From the NCBI GenBank assembly GCA_024195585.1, contig SWBL01000008.1, forward strand, positions 186,001 to 250,000: a DNA stretch of 64,000 nt, written 5' to 3'. The stretch comes from Aureobasidium sp. EXF-3400 (Eukaryota; Ascomycota; Dothideomycetes; Dothideales; Saccotheciaceae). Below, piece after piece: positions 55,389-64,000 of the stretch. The translations under genes and the position numbers were made by a program. Under the pieces are notes generated by a model. It was given only the letters and a program-made list of their open reading frames with translations. It had not been told where the DNA came from and searched no databases. The stretch's first letter is position 1. The number at the start of each line of letters is the position of its first letter.

Positions 55389-56807
55389 ATGTCTGTTACT
55401 CAGATCAACAAGGCTCTGCCTACCCTTCCTGCCGGCTGGTCCGCCGACAAGGACTTCAAGGCTGTTGGCAAGCTTTCTGCTGCCGCTCGTCGCAGCGTTG
55501 AGCCCGTCGGCCCTTACTTCCTGGCCCACGCTCGCAGAGTACGATCGCTTCCTTTGCTCCAATCTTGAAAACATACTGACTCCCAATCCAGACTCGCCAC
55601 AAGCGCACTTTCTCCGAGGATGACCGTATCCGCGCCCAGGAGAACGTCAAGAAGGTCGAGGACGAGGATGCTGGTTACATCAGTGAGCCCGAGGACCCTG
55701 CCATGCTTGCCCGTGAGGCCAAGGACTGGAAGGTATGTGCCATATACTCCAATTCTACATCGTACACATCTAACACCCATCCAGAGCCAGGACCACTACG
55801 CCGTTCTCGGCATAACAAAGTACCGCTGGAAGGCTACCGAGGAGCAAATCAAGAAGGCCCACCGCAGAAAGGTCCTCAAGCACCACCCCGACAAGAGAGC
55901 CGCTGCTGGTGGTAACGAGGACGACAACTTCTTCAAGTGCATCCAGAGAGCCCACGAAATCCTCAGCGACCCCGTCAAGCGTCGCCAATTCGATTCCGTC
56001 GACGAGGCTGCCGAGGTCGAGCCCCCATCCAAGAAGCAGACCCAGAAGGGCAACTTCTACAAACTTTGGAGCAACGTCTTCAAGGCCGAGGGTCGTTTCA
56101 GCAAGGTCCAGCCCGTCCCCAAGCTCGGTGACGAGAACAGCACCCGCGAGCACGTCGAGAACTTCTACAACTTCTGGTACAACTTTGACAGCTGGAGATC
56201 CTTCGAGTACCTTGATGAGGATGTTCCTGATGACAACGAGAACCGTGATCAGAAGCGTCACGTCGAGCGCAAGAACAACAACGCCCGCAAGAAGAGAAAG
56301 GCCGAGGACAACCAGCGTCTGCGCCAAATGGTCGACGAGTGTCTGTCTCTCGACGAGCGTATCAAGAAGTTCAAGAAGGAGGAGCACGCCCAGAAGAACA
56401 AGAAGAGACTCGAAAGAGAGGCCGAGGCCGCCAGAGTTGCCGAGGAGGCAGCAAAGGCCAAGGAAGAGGAGGCTCGTCTTGCAAAGGAGAAGGAAGAGGC
56501 CGAGAAGGCAGCCAAGGTCGACTCAAAGAAGGCAAAGGAGGCAGCCAAGAACGCCGCAAAGAAGAACAAGCGTGTTGTTCGTGGTGCCGTCAAGGATGGC
56601 AACTACTTTGCCGAGGGCGATGCCAGCCCTGCTCAAATCGACCAGGCCCTCAACGATGTTGATGCCATGATTGCCAAGCTTGAGGTTGACGACCTTGCCG
56701 TTTTCAAGAGCAAGCTCGACGGCAAGACTGATGCAAAGGAGATCAAGACCCTCTTCACCGAGGAGGCTTCTCGTCTCGGCATGTCTGACCTCAAGTCCCT
56801 GGCTTAG
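55389..56807 (+). CDS. zuo1: Zuotin, ribosome-associated J-protein co-chaperone
   Basis: Three exons (55389-55538, 55592-55732, 55785-56807) give 437 residues, the usual fungal length. The J domain is in exon 3: QDHYAVLGITKYRWKATEEQI and KVLKHHPDKRAAAGG, with the invariant His-Pro-Asp. It is followed by the zuotin homology domain (KLWSNVFKAEGRFSKVQPVP, FYNFWYNFDSWRSFEYL) and a highly charged Lys/Glu/Ala helix of about 130 residues that binds rRNA. A C-terminal four-helix bundle (DALNDVDAMI-type) closes the protein. With Ssz1, zuotin stimulates Hsp70 Ssb at the ribosome exit tunnel. The strong Ala/Lys/Glu bias makes long antisense frames that are not genes. Confidence 0.96.
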
Positions 56808-56970
56808 GTCAATTTCTGTTTTCCTCTATAGACTTTTCGATTTTTACAAAAGCATAAGAAAGGGGGATAGATGGTATTATGATCTGACACAAATCCAACT
56901 TATTGGACACTCCACAACCGACGGCTTTTCGTCTTCATTGATTGTGCATGCGCAGATGTTCTTAGAGTGC

Positions 56971-56975
56971 AAAAA
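56971..56975 (-). terminator. Pol III terminator of the tRNA-like gene
   Basis: Five A on the plus strand, hence TTTTT on the minus strand, eight bases... downstream of the 3' end of the tRNA-like gene, the expected place for an RNA polymerase III stop. Confidence 0.6.
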
Positions 56976-56982
56976 GGTAAAC

Positions 56983-57111
56983 GCAGCGAGTAGGATTCGA
57001 ACCCACGATTTCTACATTTCCAGGATGGAGATGCCGAGCACACTCCACCCCTTCCTGGTTGTGTTTGCAAGACACATTGGTGTGGCGTCTTGACCGCTAG
57101 ACCATCGCTGC
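56983..57111 (-). tRNA. tRNA-like Pol III gene, 129 nt, anticodon unclear
   Basis: Read on the minus strand, the ends GCAGCGA and TCGCTGC form a perfect 7-bp acceptor stem. The D arm is GTCT-AGCGGTCA-AGAC and serves as A box (TGGTCTAGCGG). The T arm is GTGGG-TTCGAAT-CCTAC with a canonical B box. A run of T follows the 3' end. The middle is abnormal: with the standard spacing, the anticodon stem would be CCACA/TGTAG with one mismatch and position 33 would be C, with AAT as anticodon and a 57-nt intron. Inside lie a perfect 5-bp hairpin with loop CTTGCAA (would read anticodon TGC) and a second hairpin CCAGGA/TCCTGG. It may be an intron-containing tRNA, a pseudo-tRNA or a tRNA-derived RNA. Confidence 0.55.
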
Positions 57112-57280
57112 TTTTGTTGGGGTTCTATCTGGGCTTGGTAGATAATAAAGGTAGATGTAACATCAGCGGGTTAGGAAGGGATGCATGCCCTGTAGCTAGG
57201 AAGTAGCGTCTGTGACGAACCAGGCAGAAGCACCGGGTCCTACGAGCAGCTACGAGTATCTCCTCTTTCCATGCCCAACT

Positions 57281-58206
57281 CTACACCTTCCTCCCCTTAG
57301 CAATAAACCCAGTCTTCTTGACCTCTTTCCCATTCATCTGCAAAACAAATCCTTCCTCCAACACCACAAATCCAAACTCTCCAAACCCTGCTCGTTCAAA
57401 GAAAGTCCTCATATCGTTTTCCGTAAACCCATTGGTTTTGATGGTCTTTTGCATCTTCTTCCACTCTTCTGTATCTGTTTCTTTGCTGTCAGAAGAGGGA
57501 TGCGCATGTTGAGATCCTATGTGTTCTGCAGGAGAAACATCCTTAGGCAACCAATCCACAATGAACAAAACTCCACCGCTCTTGAGGCGGGAAGCTAGGT
57601 TAGAGATACACAGCGCAGGATTGTTAAAGTGATGGAATCCCGATGCTACGCCTGCGACATCGAAGTCGTGGAATTCAGGTCCGGAGATGGCGGTATTGGT
57701 TTCAGTGTCGTTGGAGCACAAATCGGCGATTGCGGTGCTGAGATGCAGAAATGGGTGAGAAGAGGAGAGTAGACTCTTGTATTGCTCTAGCATCTGGGAT
57801 GAGATGTCTAGACCTGTTGCGTGGGTGATGTGACTACTCAGTGCCTGTTTCCCTCCCATCACACATCAGCATCCTTTATATGCATTGTTTCTTGAGGGAA
57901 TTTTGGGGATATACTCACTCTAGTCACACTCCCAGTCCCGCAGGCATAGTCCAGAAGCTTGCATTCTTGGTTTGTGGCAGATGTCCAATTTGCTCCTAGC
58001 CAGGAAGTGTGAGAGTCCAGGGCTGATGCTACTTGAGAGGCTATTTTCTTTTGCCAGGGTTTGGCATCGTAGTCTTTTGCTTTTGAGCTATGTGAGGGAA
58101 TGGGTCAGTTGGGATATTGCCAATCTTGAGATACAAGAGAGATTCAAGGTACTTACTCCCAGGTTTCACGGTTGTGGGCTGTCACATCATTGTGTTCGTG
58201 GCTCAT
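57281..58206 (-). CDS. Class I SAM-dependent methyltransferase
   Basis: Three exons (58206-58157, 58087-57919, 57844-57281) give 260 residues. Joined exons read MSHEHNDVTAHNRETWD, then KLLDYACGTGSVTRALS, a clear SAM-binding motif I, then GLDISSQMLEQY (motif II region) and FDVAGVASGFHHF with ASRLKSGGVLFIVDWLP (motifs IV-VI). The fold is the UbiE/Methyltransf_23 type. The opening matches a group of small fungal methyltransferases whose substrates are not known. No targeting signal. A longer single open frame at 57281-57862 includes part of the second intron and begins with an artificial start. The substrate cannot be inferred. Confidence 0.85.
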
Positions 58207-58833
58207 GGTGTGCTGTATGACGCAAAGAATCGCTTGACCGTTTCGAGGTTCTGATGAAAATGAAATACAAGGGAAGTAGAAGACTGTTTCGTTGATTTAT
58301 CTAGCTAGGTAATCGAACATGTCACCGACAAAAGTGTCCGAGAACTCCCCGAGGTCAACGTCTGACGGCAACTTATTTCAACATCCTTAGCCTCAATTCA
58401 ATCTTTCATTGCTTTTCCAGTTTGATGTGGATGGTCACAAGAGCAAGAGATTCTTGGAAATAGGCGTGAGCCGTGAATGATACTTTCGAGTTCGTGTGCA
58501 TATACCAAGACAGGGTTACTCTCTAAGCAAGATCTACTTGATAGATTTGCATCCTACGATTCGCAAGCTGTCTCAAACGTGTAACTGTATAGTAGAGGAA
58601 CTTATTTGGAAGTTTTAAAGAGAAAGATTTCATGTTGGATATATCGCAAACGAAAGCGAACATGAATATGGCAGAAATAGCCAGTCATATGCAAAGAACC
58701 CACAACGCCTTCGTGAATCAGACATGGTATATGCACAGTTTGTCCTCCACTTCAGTGAATGTCCAATCGTAAAAAGAATGCCACCCTCGTCGTATACAAT
58801 CCCCAGCTTTTTCTTATGTGTGTAAAGATGTTT
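58207..58833. other. Intergenic region
   Basis: About 630 bases between two minus-strand genes. It holds the methyltransferase promoter and the 3' end of the dioxygenase gene; AT-rich. Nothing else recognised. Confidence 0.5.
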
Positions 58834-59946
58834 TTACAGGTTGGCAGCAGCCTGGTTGGGGTTGGTAGGCTTCTTGGCACCACCCATGGAGCGCTCGAAG
58901 GAAGAGACCGGAGGAGCAGAGTTGGGGTTGGGGTGGTGCTTCTTGAGGGCCATGGTGACGTTGAACTCGAGGTCGAGCTCAGCCTTGGGGTCATCCTTTC
59001 TGGGCTTGAAGTCGACAATGAGGTCGTCCTTGACGGCGAAGACGGAGTCATCACCAAGGTGAGGGTCGTTGTTAGGGTAGAGCTGGTTGATGACAGTGGC
59101 GTAGTCGGGGTGGGTGATCATCAAGTGAATGTGGGCAGGGCGCCAAGGAGAGCGGTCCATAAGTCTGAGGAGAACACCAGCGGGACCATCGGTAGGAAGA
59201 GAGTAGGCAGTAGGGTGGTAGCAGTACCAGTGGAACTTGCCATCCTTGTCGGATCTGAACTTGCCACGGAGGTTGTTCTCGGACTGGGCAGGGTCCTGGA
59301 AGTCGTACTTGCCGTTGGCAGAAGCCTGCCAGATATCGAGAACAGCGCCCTCAATGGGTTTACCAGTGTCCATGTCCTTGATGATACCGTGCATGAATGT
59401 GACTCTGCCGCTCTCGTTGGGGTCTTGAATGATGCTGTCACCGAGCTCACGGAAAGGAGCGTTGGGCGACCAGAAGGGACCGAGAATGACGTTGGAAGTG
59501 GGAGACATGCCCTGTTCGGTGACAATGCGGTTGGCAATCTCGTCGACGAGGCTGTACTGCTAGTTAGCTGTGTTTGCGGGTTGCAGAGACGAGTAGACTC
59601 ACGATTCGAGACCAATGACATCGCAGATACGGTGACCCTCGTTACGGATAGGAGTACTGATTTGACCGATCGAGTTGATGAACTCAACACCCATCATCCA
59701 CTCTGCAGGGGTAAGCTCGACCTCACGGGCGAAGTCATGGATGTGCTTGATCAAGGATCCCAGAATGACGCGAGCACGGTCGGGAGTGCCAGGTCCCATG
59801 GCATTGATGACATAGGGAGTGAAGTTGGGGTCAAATCTTGAGTTGGTCGACATTTTGGCGGATGTATGTGTGAAGTTGCGACGAGTAGAAGGACGAAGAG
59901 GCGACTTTCTGAGGATATGCGGAGTACGAAAGTGCTGGACAGGCAA
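58834..59946 (-). CDS. Intradiol (catechol/hydroxyquinol) 1,2-dioxygenase with basic leader
   Basis: Two exons (59946-59603, 59551-58834) across a 51-nt intron give 353 residues. The N-terminal dioxygenase region ([36 protein letters not shown]) precedes the catalytic beta-sandwich; iron ligands are visible in [16 protein letters not shown] (Tyr) and [10 protein letters not shown] (two His), with a further Tyr upstream near [14 protein letters not shown] sequence. These enzymes cleave catechol or hydroxyquinol between the hydroxyls, feeding the beta-ketoadipate route. From the first ATG, residues 1-31 are rich in Arg and His with no acidic residue ([15 protein letters not shown]), like a mitochondrial presequence; an internal ATG at 59853 would give a 322-residue cytosolic form. 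Substrate not settled. Confidence 0.9.
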
Positions 59947-60039
59947 CTTCCCGAGAGACTTGAGAAGGGAAATGGTGGATGAGAATTTGAGGACTGAGAT
60001 TGAGAGGAGAATATACGTGAACCCCAGGGGAGCTCGGTC

Positions 60040-60045
60040 TATATA
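60040..60045 (-). promoter_or_regulatory. TATA box of the dioxygenase gene
   Basis: TATATA on the minus strand, 94 bases upstream of the ATG at 59946. No other ATG lies between it and that start, so the first AUG of the predicted mRNA is the one that adds the basic leader. Confidence 0.55.
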
Positions 60046-61509
60046 CTACTTGTACTGCTAGCTCATGGACCCATCAAAGTCGACGGCAGATTGAATCGGC
60101 TGCTCGTCCATGCCACTTCGGCGCTCCAAAACGGCATTCAAAAAATGCGGTCCGAGGGGCTCCTCCGCGCCGCAACCCCAGATTGATCAGGCCCTAACCA
60201 TCCCAGCCCCGCTGTCACTGAGTTTTGCCATCTTCTGATTCGTCAGGACTTCTGCAACCAAGAGCCGGTCGAGCTTGCCGTTCGGGAACACACTTCTGCT
60301 GCGAACACGGCGGCTCTGAGCTCATCCGACTTCGTCCAGACCATCATGTGATATCTTGAAGAAGTGATTTTAGATCGTTCGCAGAAGCCTGCCGAATCTT
60401 GACATCGTCCAGGCCTTGGATATGCCTATCAATGCCAGATGCCCTGCGAATCGACTTTGTTACGGATGCCAGCCAACCAGTCAGCCAACCAGTCTTCTTC
60501 TGTCAAAATCACACTTGACTGCGAGAGAGAGACACCCATATAGCACGTATACTAGTCGCTCGAGTTGGTACCATCTGGCCGACATGTTCCTGGCTAATCA
60601 ATCCCCTGGTCATGATTCCCAGTCTGTAAGCGATCGTGCCTTCCGTGCAAATGAGTTGACTTCGATGAGGACTTCGAGTCCGGCCTCGATACCTGTTGTA
60701 CCGCAATCACTCAATCATGATCTCCGGGCAGATGATCACCACGAAGTCTACAATAGATGACTCGGATCCAAGTCAAAACACGTTGTCCGCCATCCCAATG
60801 TAACTCGGGTACCTACAAATGTGCAACAATTGTTCGCTTTGTGTGGCAGATGCAAGACCCGGCCTTCGGTCCGTTAAGTAGCCTTGTCTTTGTCCAACCA
60901 TCTGTGAGCGACAAACAAATCATGCATCTCACGGCTCGGTTTCTCAGATGGGATCGATCCCAGGCAGACGGGATCAAGATGTGAATGGAAACAAGGCGCA
61001 TCCCAAGCAAATGGGAAATGAAAGGTACAAGAGGACAAGACGAACCCATCCGGTGTTAGTCAGCTCAGGACCAATGTGACAACAACCCAACAAAAGGTGT
61101 GTTACACCAACCGGACATCCAGTCCCTGCTGCCCCGCAGCACGGTCATTGACCATACAAAGCCAGCACTGCAGCCGCCACACAGTCGATACATGTACTTG
61201 CTGCAGAGATAAGATAGACACATGTCGTTGAGCCTGTGCGCATGACCGATCTCTCACATCCACTGTCTAAATCTAAAACATTCACAGCGCATGTTTGTGC
61301 TGCCCTGACAAAGCATGGGCACCTTTTCGAGATATTTATCTTTACAGCAAGCTTATGCCGAAGTCTCCCAATTTACTTCAGGCTTAACATCAAGCAAGCG
61401 GAGTTAGCAGCAAGAAACAGAGGCCTTGTTTGCCAGCCAAAGCAAGCGACAAGGAAAGAATGTCAGACATTCTGGAAACATCTCTTGTATATGAAAACAT
61501 GTCAGCGCA

Positions 61510-61517
61510 TATATATA
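61510..61517 (+). promoter_or_regulatory. TATA-like box of the hypothetical gene at 61706
   Basis: TATATATA about 190 bases before the ATG at 61706 and downstream of the alternative ATG at 61430, which favours the shorter protein. Confidence 0.4.
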
Positions 61518-61705
61518 CCACATCTAGGACCTTGGAGAGGAGAAGACGCAACAACGGCAACGAGCTAAACAATCGCCTCTATTGCCGTCGACAGGGCCAA
61601 TCTACCTGGAATTCAGGATCCTCAATATCCTCTGCATCGGCGTCGGGATCCAAAGATATCGTCAGTGATTACATCCACCTCCAACATCCACATTCGAGGA
61701 ACACC

Positions 61706-62299
61706 ATGAGTCTCATCAACTACAGCTCTACAGACGACGACGAAGACTACCCTTCCAGCGACAACGATCATCTCTTCATGAAAGACTCTCCCCGCCGTCA
61801 AAGCAATGGCACTTCAAGTCCTCCCTCGAGCAACACGAACGATCAGTCCACCCAGACACCAAGAGCTCGTACGCTGAATCGCTCAACTCCCATCTGCATC
61901 TGTCGCAACCCCTCGTACATCGCTTCCGCCGCATCCTCCGCAGCAGCTTTCAGCCCCGTCGAACCCGCCATCTGGAACGAATTACACAGACTCTTCTGCA
62001 GCGATGAGCCCCGCAAACACTTTGACATTCTGCGACGAAGCACACCGGTAACCGACGAGCAAGGCAAAGGGTTTGTGCTGGTAGAGGCTAGAGTGCAAGC
62101 TAAAGATGGAAGTATGGTCGCTAAAGGCGAGCCGTGTACTGATCATGTACTTTCGCTGAGGAGTCTGCGTAATGCTTTGATGGAAACCAAGGGAGAGAAG
62201 CATTTGCCCGTTGGACATGGAGAAGAGATTATTGCGGGTAGAATCGAGGGGTTTGAGAAGGTGTGTTCGGCTTGTGAATTGCCTCGCTTCTGGGTGTAG
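61706..62299 (+). CDS. Hypothetical protein
   Basis: Single exon, 197 residues from the ATG at 61706 (the open frame extends in frame to 61430, which would give 289). Not recognised. The first 70 residues are acidic and Ser-rich (SSTDDDEDYPSSDND), then Thr/Ser/Pro-rich. The C-terminal 130 residues look folded: PICICRNPSYIASAASSAAAF, IWNELHRLFCSDEPRKHFDILRRS, VLVEARVQAKDGSMVAKGEPC and VCSACELPRFWV, with cysteines CIC and CSAC that might bind metal. No signal peptide or membrane helix. Codon use is similar to neighbours, and the stop is 165 bases from the convergent acyltransferase gene. I consider it real but of unknown function. Confidence 0.65.
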   Translation: MSLINYSSTDDDEDYPSSDNDHLFMKDSPRRQSNGTSSPPSSNTNDQSTQTPRARTLNRSTPICICRNPSYIASAASSAAAFSPVEPAIWNELHRLFCSDEPRKHFDILRRSTPVTDEQGKGFVLVEARVQAKDGSMVAKGEPCTDHVLSLRSLRNALMETKGEKHLPVGHGEEIIAGRIEGFEKVCSACELPRFWV

Positions 62300-62463
62300 A
62301 GATGAACATGGAGGGGCATAAATGAGGACGTCGAATGCTCATGAGGAAACACTCCAAGAAGGAGACTGGAACGAAAAATTCACAACACATGACTTCAGAC
62401 ACGAGACAAACGAAGCATACGTTATCATGACAAACAATGAACTTGCCGTTTTCCAAACCACAA

Positions 62464-64000
62464 TCAAAGCTTCGGGGAAGGTCGAATCTCCCTCCTCTTA
62501 GCCTTCCACTCCGCATCCCCTTTGACAGGAAGAGCCACCGTAGCAGGTTCAACATCCTTCCACAGGCCCTCACCAACCAACTCTACTAACCCAAAGATCC
62601 TCCTCACGACCGTGTTACCATCACGTCTGTTCTTGCCTTCTCGTCTCCCCTTGCTAATACTCTCACAATACTCCCAAAGCTTTCCTTGCGCTGAGATTCG
62701 CCCATCTTTTGTCCTTTCAGGCAACCATTCAGCAGTCAAATGGACGGTAGCAGGAACCTTGCCGTCTTTGGATGGTGGTGTGATGGAAATGATTCCACTT
62801 TCGGCGAATCTGGTGTATGCGTTTCGCAGGGTTTCGCGGTTGACGGCTTCGAGGTAGGAAATATCGCCTTGGGCATACAAAGTCTTGCCTAGTCTTTGTG
62901 CTTGAGTAACGACTGCGTTTAGTGGTAGCGAAGTCTGCTGTGAAGTATTGGACGAAGGAGGTGTAAGCATCAAAAGACTTATAGCGCCCAACCAGCTAGC
63001 TTCTATAAAAGGCCAGATGAGAAAGCAGTAGAAATCGTAGTTTTCGCGACCTGAAAGGCGTTCCGATTCGTCTAGTGAGATTGATTCAATTGTGCTGCCG
63101 TCGTTTTCGGAGCGTTTAACAGAGATGATGTTGTCTGATTCGAGCCCGGTCAATGTGTTGGTGAGATTTTCTGCTAAAGGCGTAGTTGGGAAGATGAATT
63201 CGCCACGGAAGAGCTTATAAGATCAGTATGCTTACTACCGAGGGAATGGATTGACTCACTTGTGAGAGGAAGTATACATAATCATACAAATCATTGTATG
63301 AGATATCCTGGTACTCTGGACCGCCACCCAGCTTCACCTTCGTGTACAATGCAGCGCTGACCAGTGCTTCTGACACGAAGAGATGAATGGTCATGTTGCG
63401 ATAGAAGCTGAGCTGGAATCGATCTGCAGCGTAGTAAGTCTTTTCGGGTAAGTTCTTGTACTCTCCAACCAGGTTTGGCCCTAGCACTTCAAGAGCACGT
63501 TCTACAACGACAGTCGTTGGAAGACCAGAGAAGTGGGCTATGCGACCACCTTGCTTCTTGACTCTTTCCGTCAACCAGTCAACTCGACGTACGAGTTCTG
63601 ATTTGCCAGCTCCACGTCCACGAAGAGTGAGAAGGACGGTCCCCACTAAGGCAGTTGGCATAACGACAGAAACCGCGTTGATGTCTGAGAGGACTTTGTA
63701 GCCAAGGGTGGTTAAAAGGCGACGCTTAAGAGCAACATCCTCCGGAGTTTTGATGCGAGGTGGCAACGTCGTGAGCCTAGATTTCTGTTCATTGATAAAG
63801 TTACGTAGACTCCAAGGCTCATGGAAACGGACATCAACACGGCCAAGCTTAAGAGATAGGACGGATGAGGACGACAGGAAGTTCCCTAGAGATTCTTTGG
63901 GTTTTGGTTGACCCAAAAGCTCTGAAATATAGGAGCTGATCAAGATTAGTATTCAACACTCCAAAAGTATGCAATGATAGTACTAACTCGACTTCAATGA
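62464..64000 (-). CDS. PlsB-type glycerol-3-phosphate/DHAP acyltransferase, C-terminal part
   Basis: Three exons are visible (64000-63988 partial, 63935-63260, 63213-62464); the 5' end lies outside the window, leaving about 479 residues. Joins restore VDSYISELLGQPKPK and FLSQLFRGEFIFPTTPLAEN. Conserved blocks are GRVDVRFHEPWSLRNFI, LGYKVLSDINAVSVVMPTALVGTVLLTLRGRG and FQLSFYRNMTIHLFVSEALVSAALYTK, which correspond to the C-terminal part of PlsB-like acyltransferases. The family transfers fatty acyl groups to glycerol-3-phosphate or dihydroxyacetone phosphate, the first step of glycerolipid or ether-lipid synthesis. The catalytic H-x4-D motif would be in the missing N-terminal part. Location (mitochondrion, peroxisome or ER) cannot be told. 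Confidence 0.85.

Larger units (their letters stand above)
56808..57280. other. Intergenic region holding a Pol III tRNA-like gene
   Basis: Between zuo1 and the convergent methyltransferase gene. Apart from the tRNA-like gene at 56983-57111 and its terminator, nothing is recognised. Confidence 0.6.
59947..61705. other. Long intergenic region
   Basis: About 1.75 kb between divergent genes. It contains a TATA box for each side (60040-60045 minus, 61510-61517 plus). An open frame continuous with the downstream hypothetical gene starts at 61430 but lies partly upstream of the TATA box, so it is treated as non-coding. No other gene recognised. Confidence 0.5.

Noticed and set aside
55770..56387. 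205-codon minus-strand open frame
   Set aside because: Antisense to the zuotin J domain exon; Leu/Val/Glu-biased shadow.
58759..59841. 360-codon plus-strand open frame
   Set aside because: Antisense to both exons and the intron of the dioxygenase, whose motifs and splice sites are clear.
61430..61705. N-terminal extension of the hypothetical protein
   Set aside because: The TATA-like box at 61510 lies inside it, and the segment has low-complexity, untranslated-looking sequence.
1..64000. CRISPR arrays, intact transposons, terminal repeats, prophage or viral genes
   Set aside because: None seen on reading both strands; the only repeats are the degenerate block near 40.2-40.8 kb and short inverted repeats.

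Overview
This window is nuclear DNA from a filamentous ascomycete (Pezizomycotina). Dothideomycetes are plausible from the general style of the genes, but the sequence alone does not prove the class. The evidence is eukaryotic gene structure (about 45-70 nt introns with GTRNGT donors, CTRAC branch points and YAG acceptors), a typical fungal gene set (mannitol 2-dehydrogenase, Erg6, Slt11, KapC-type bZIP, PTH11-like receptor, fungal transcription factor domain) and the absence of operons. I rebuilt 30 protein-coding genes by joining exons at splice sites that keep the reading frame. Two run off the window ends: deoxyhypusine hydroxylase on the left and a PlsB-type acyltransferase on the right.

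Region by region. 0-13 kb: deoxyhypusine hydroxylase (partial), a membrane-anchored GILT-like thiol reductase, a large Ser-rich secreted surface protein, mannitol 2-dehydrogenase, an MCH1-type MFS transporter and an UNC-45/She4 myosin chaperone. 13.9-25.6 kb has the feel of an accessory region, with long gaps: a PTH11/rhodopsin-like membrane protein, a 13-exon amino-acid/choline-type permease, a fungal transcription factor without a visible zinc cluster, and a secreted GMC oxidoreductase with an unusual Gly/Ser/Tyr-rich N-terminus. 26.6-39.5 kb: a small basic protein, a DUF3632 protein, a Nudix/DUF4743 hydrolase divergent from a Hikeshi/Opi10 homologue, a secreted triple apple-like-repeat protein, a Golgi pH regulator homologue and a large Ser-rich conserved hypothetical. 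39.5-41.4 kb is gene-poor and holds degenerate repeats that differ mostly by transitions, as expected of RIP decay.

41.4-64 kb is dense housekeeping: KapC-like bZIP, Rad18, a DUF6594 membrane protein, a retropepsin-like protein, exosome subunit Mtr3, sterol methyltransferase Erg6, splicing factor Slt11, the small complex III assembly factor Mzm1 (three short exons, easily missed), the ribosome-associated J-protein zuotin, a Pol III tRNA-like gene, a methyltransferase, an intradiol dioxygenase with a predicted mitochondrial leader, a hypothetical protein and the acyltransferase. Most neighbours are functionally unrelated. The divergent pairs (Nudix/Hikeshi, Erg6/Slt11, Mzm1/zuotin) could share promoters.

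No CRISPR, intact transposon, virus or secondary-metabolite backbone gene was seen. The observations most worth following up are the tRNA-like Pol III gene with an abnormal anticodon region, the open reading frame continuing past the bZIP stop codon, the retropepsin-like gene, and the leader on the dioxygenase.
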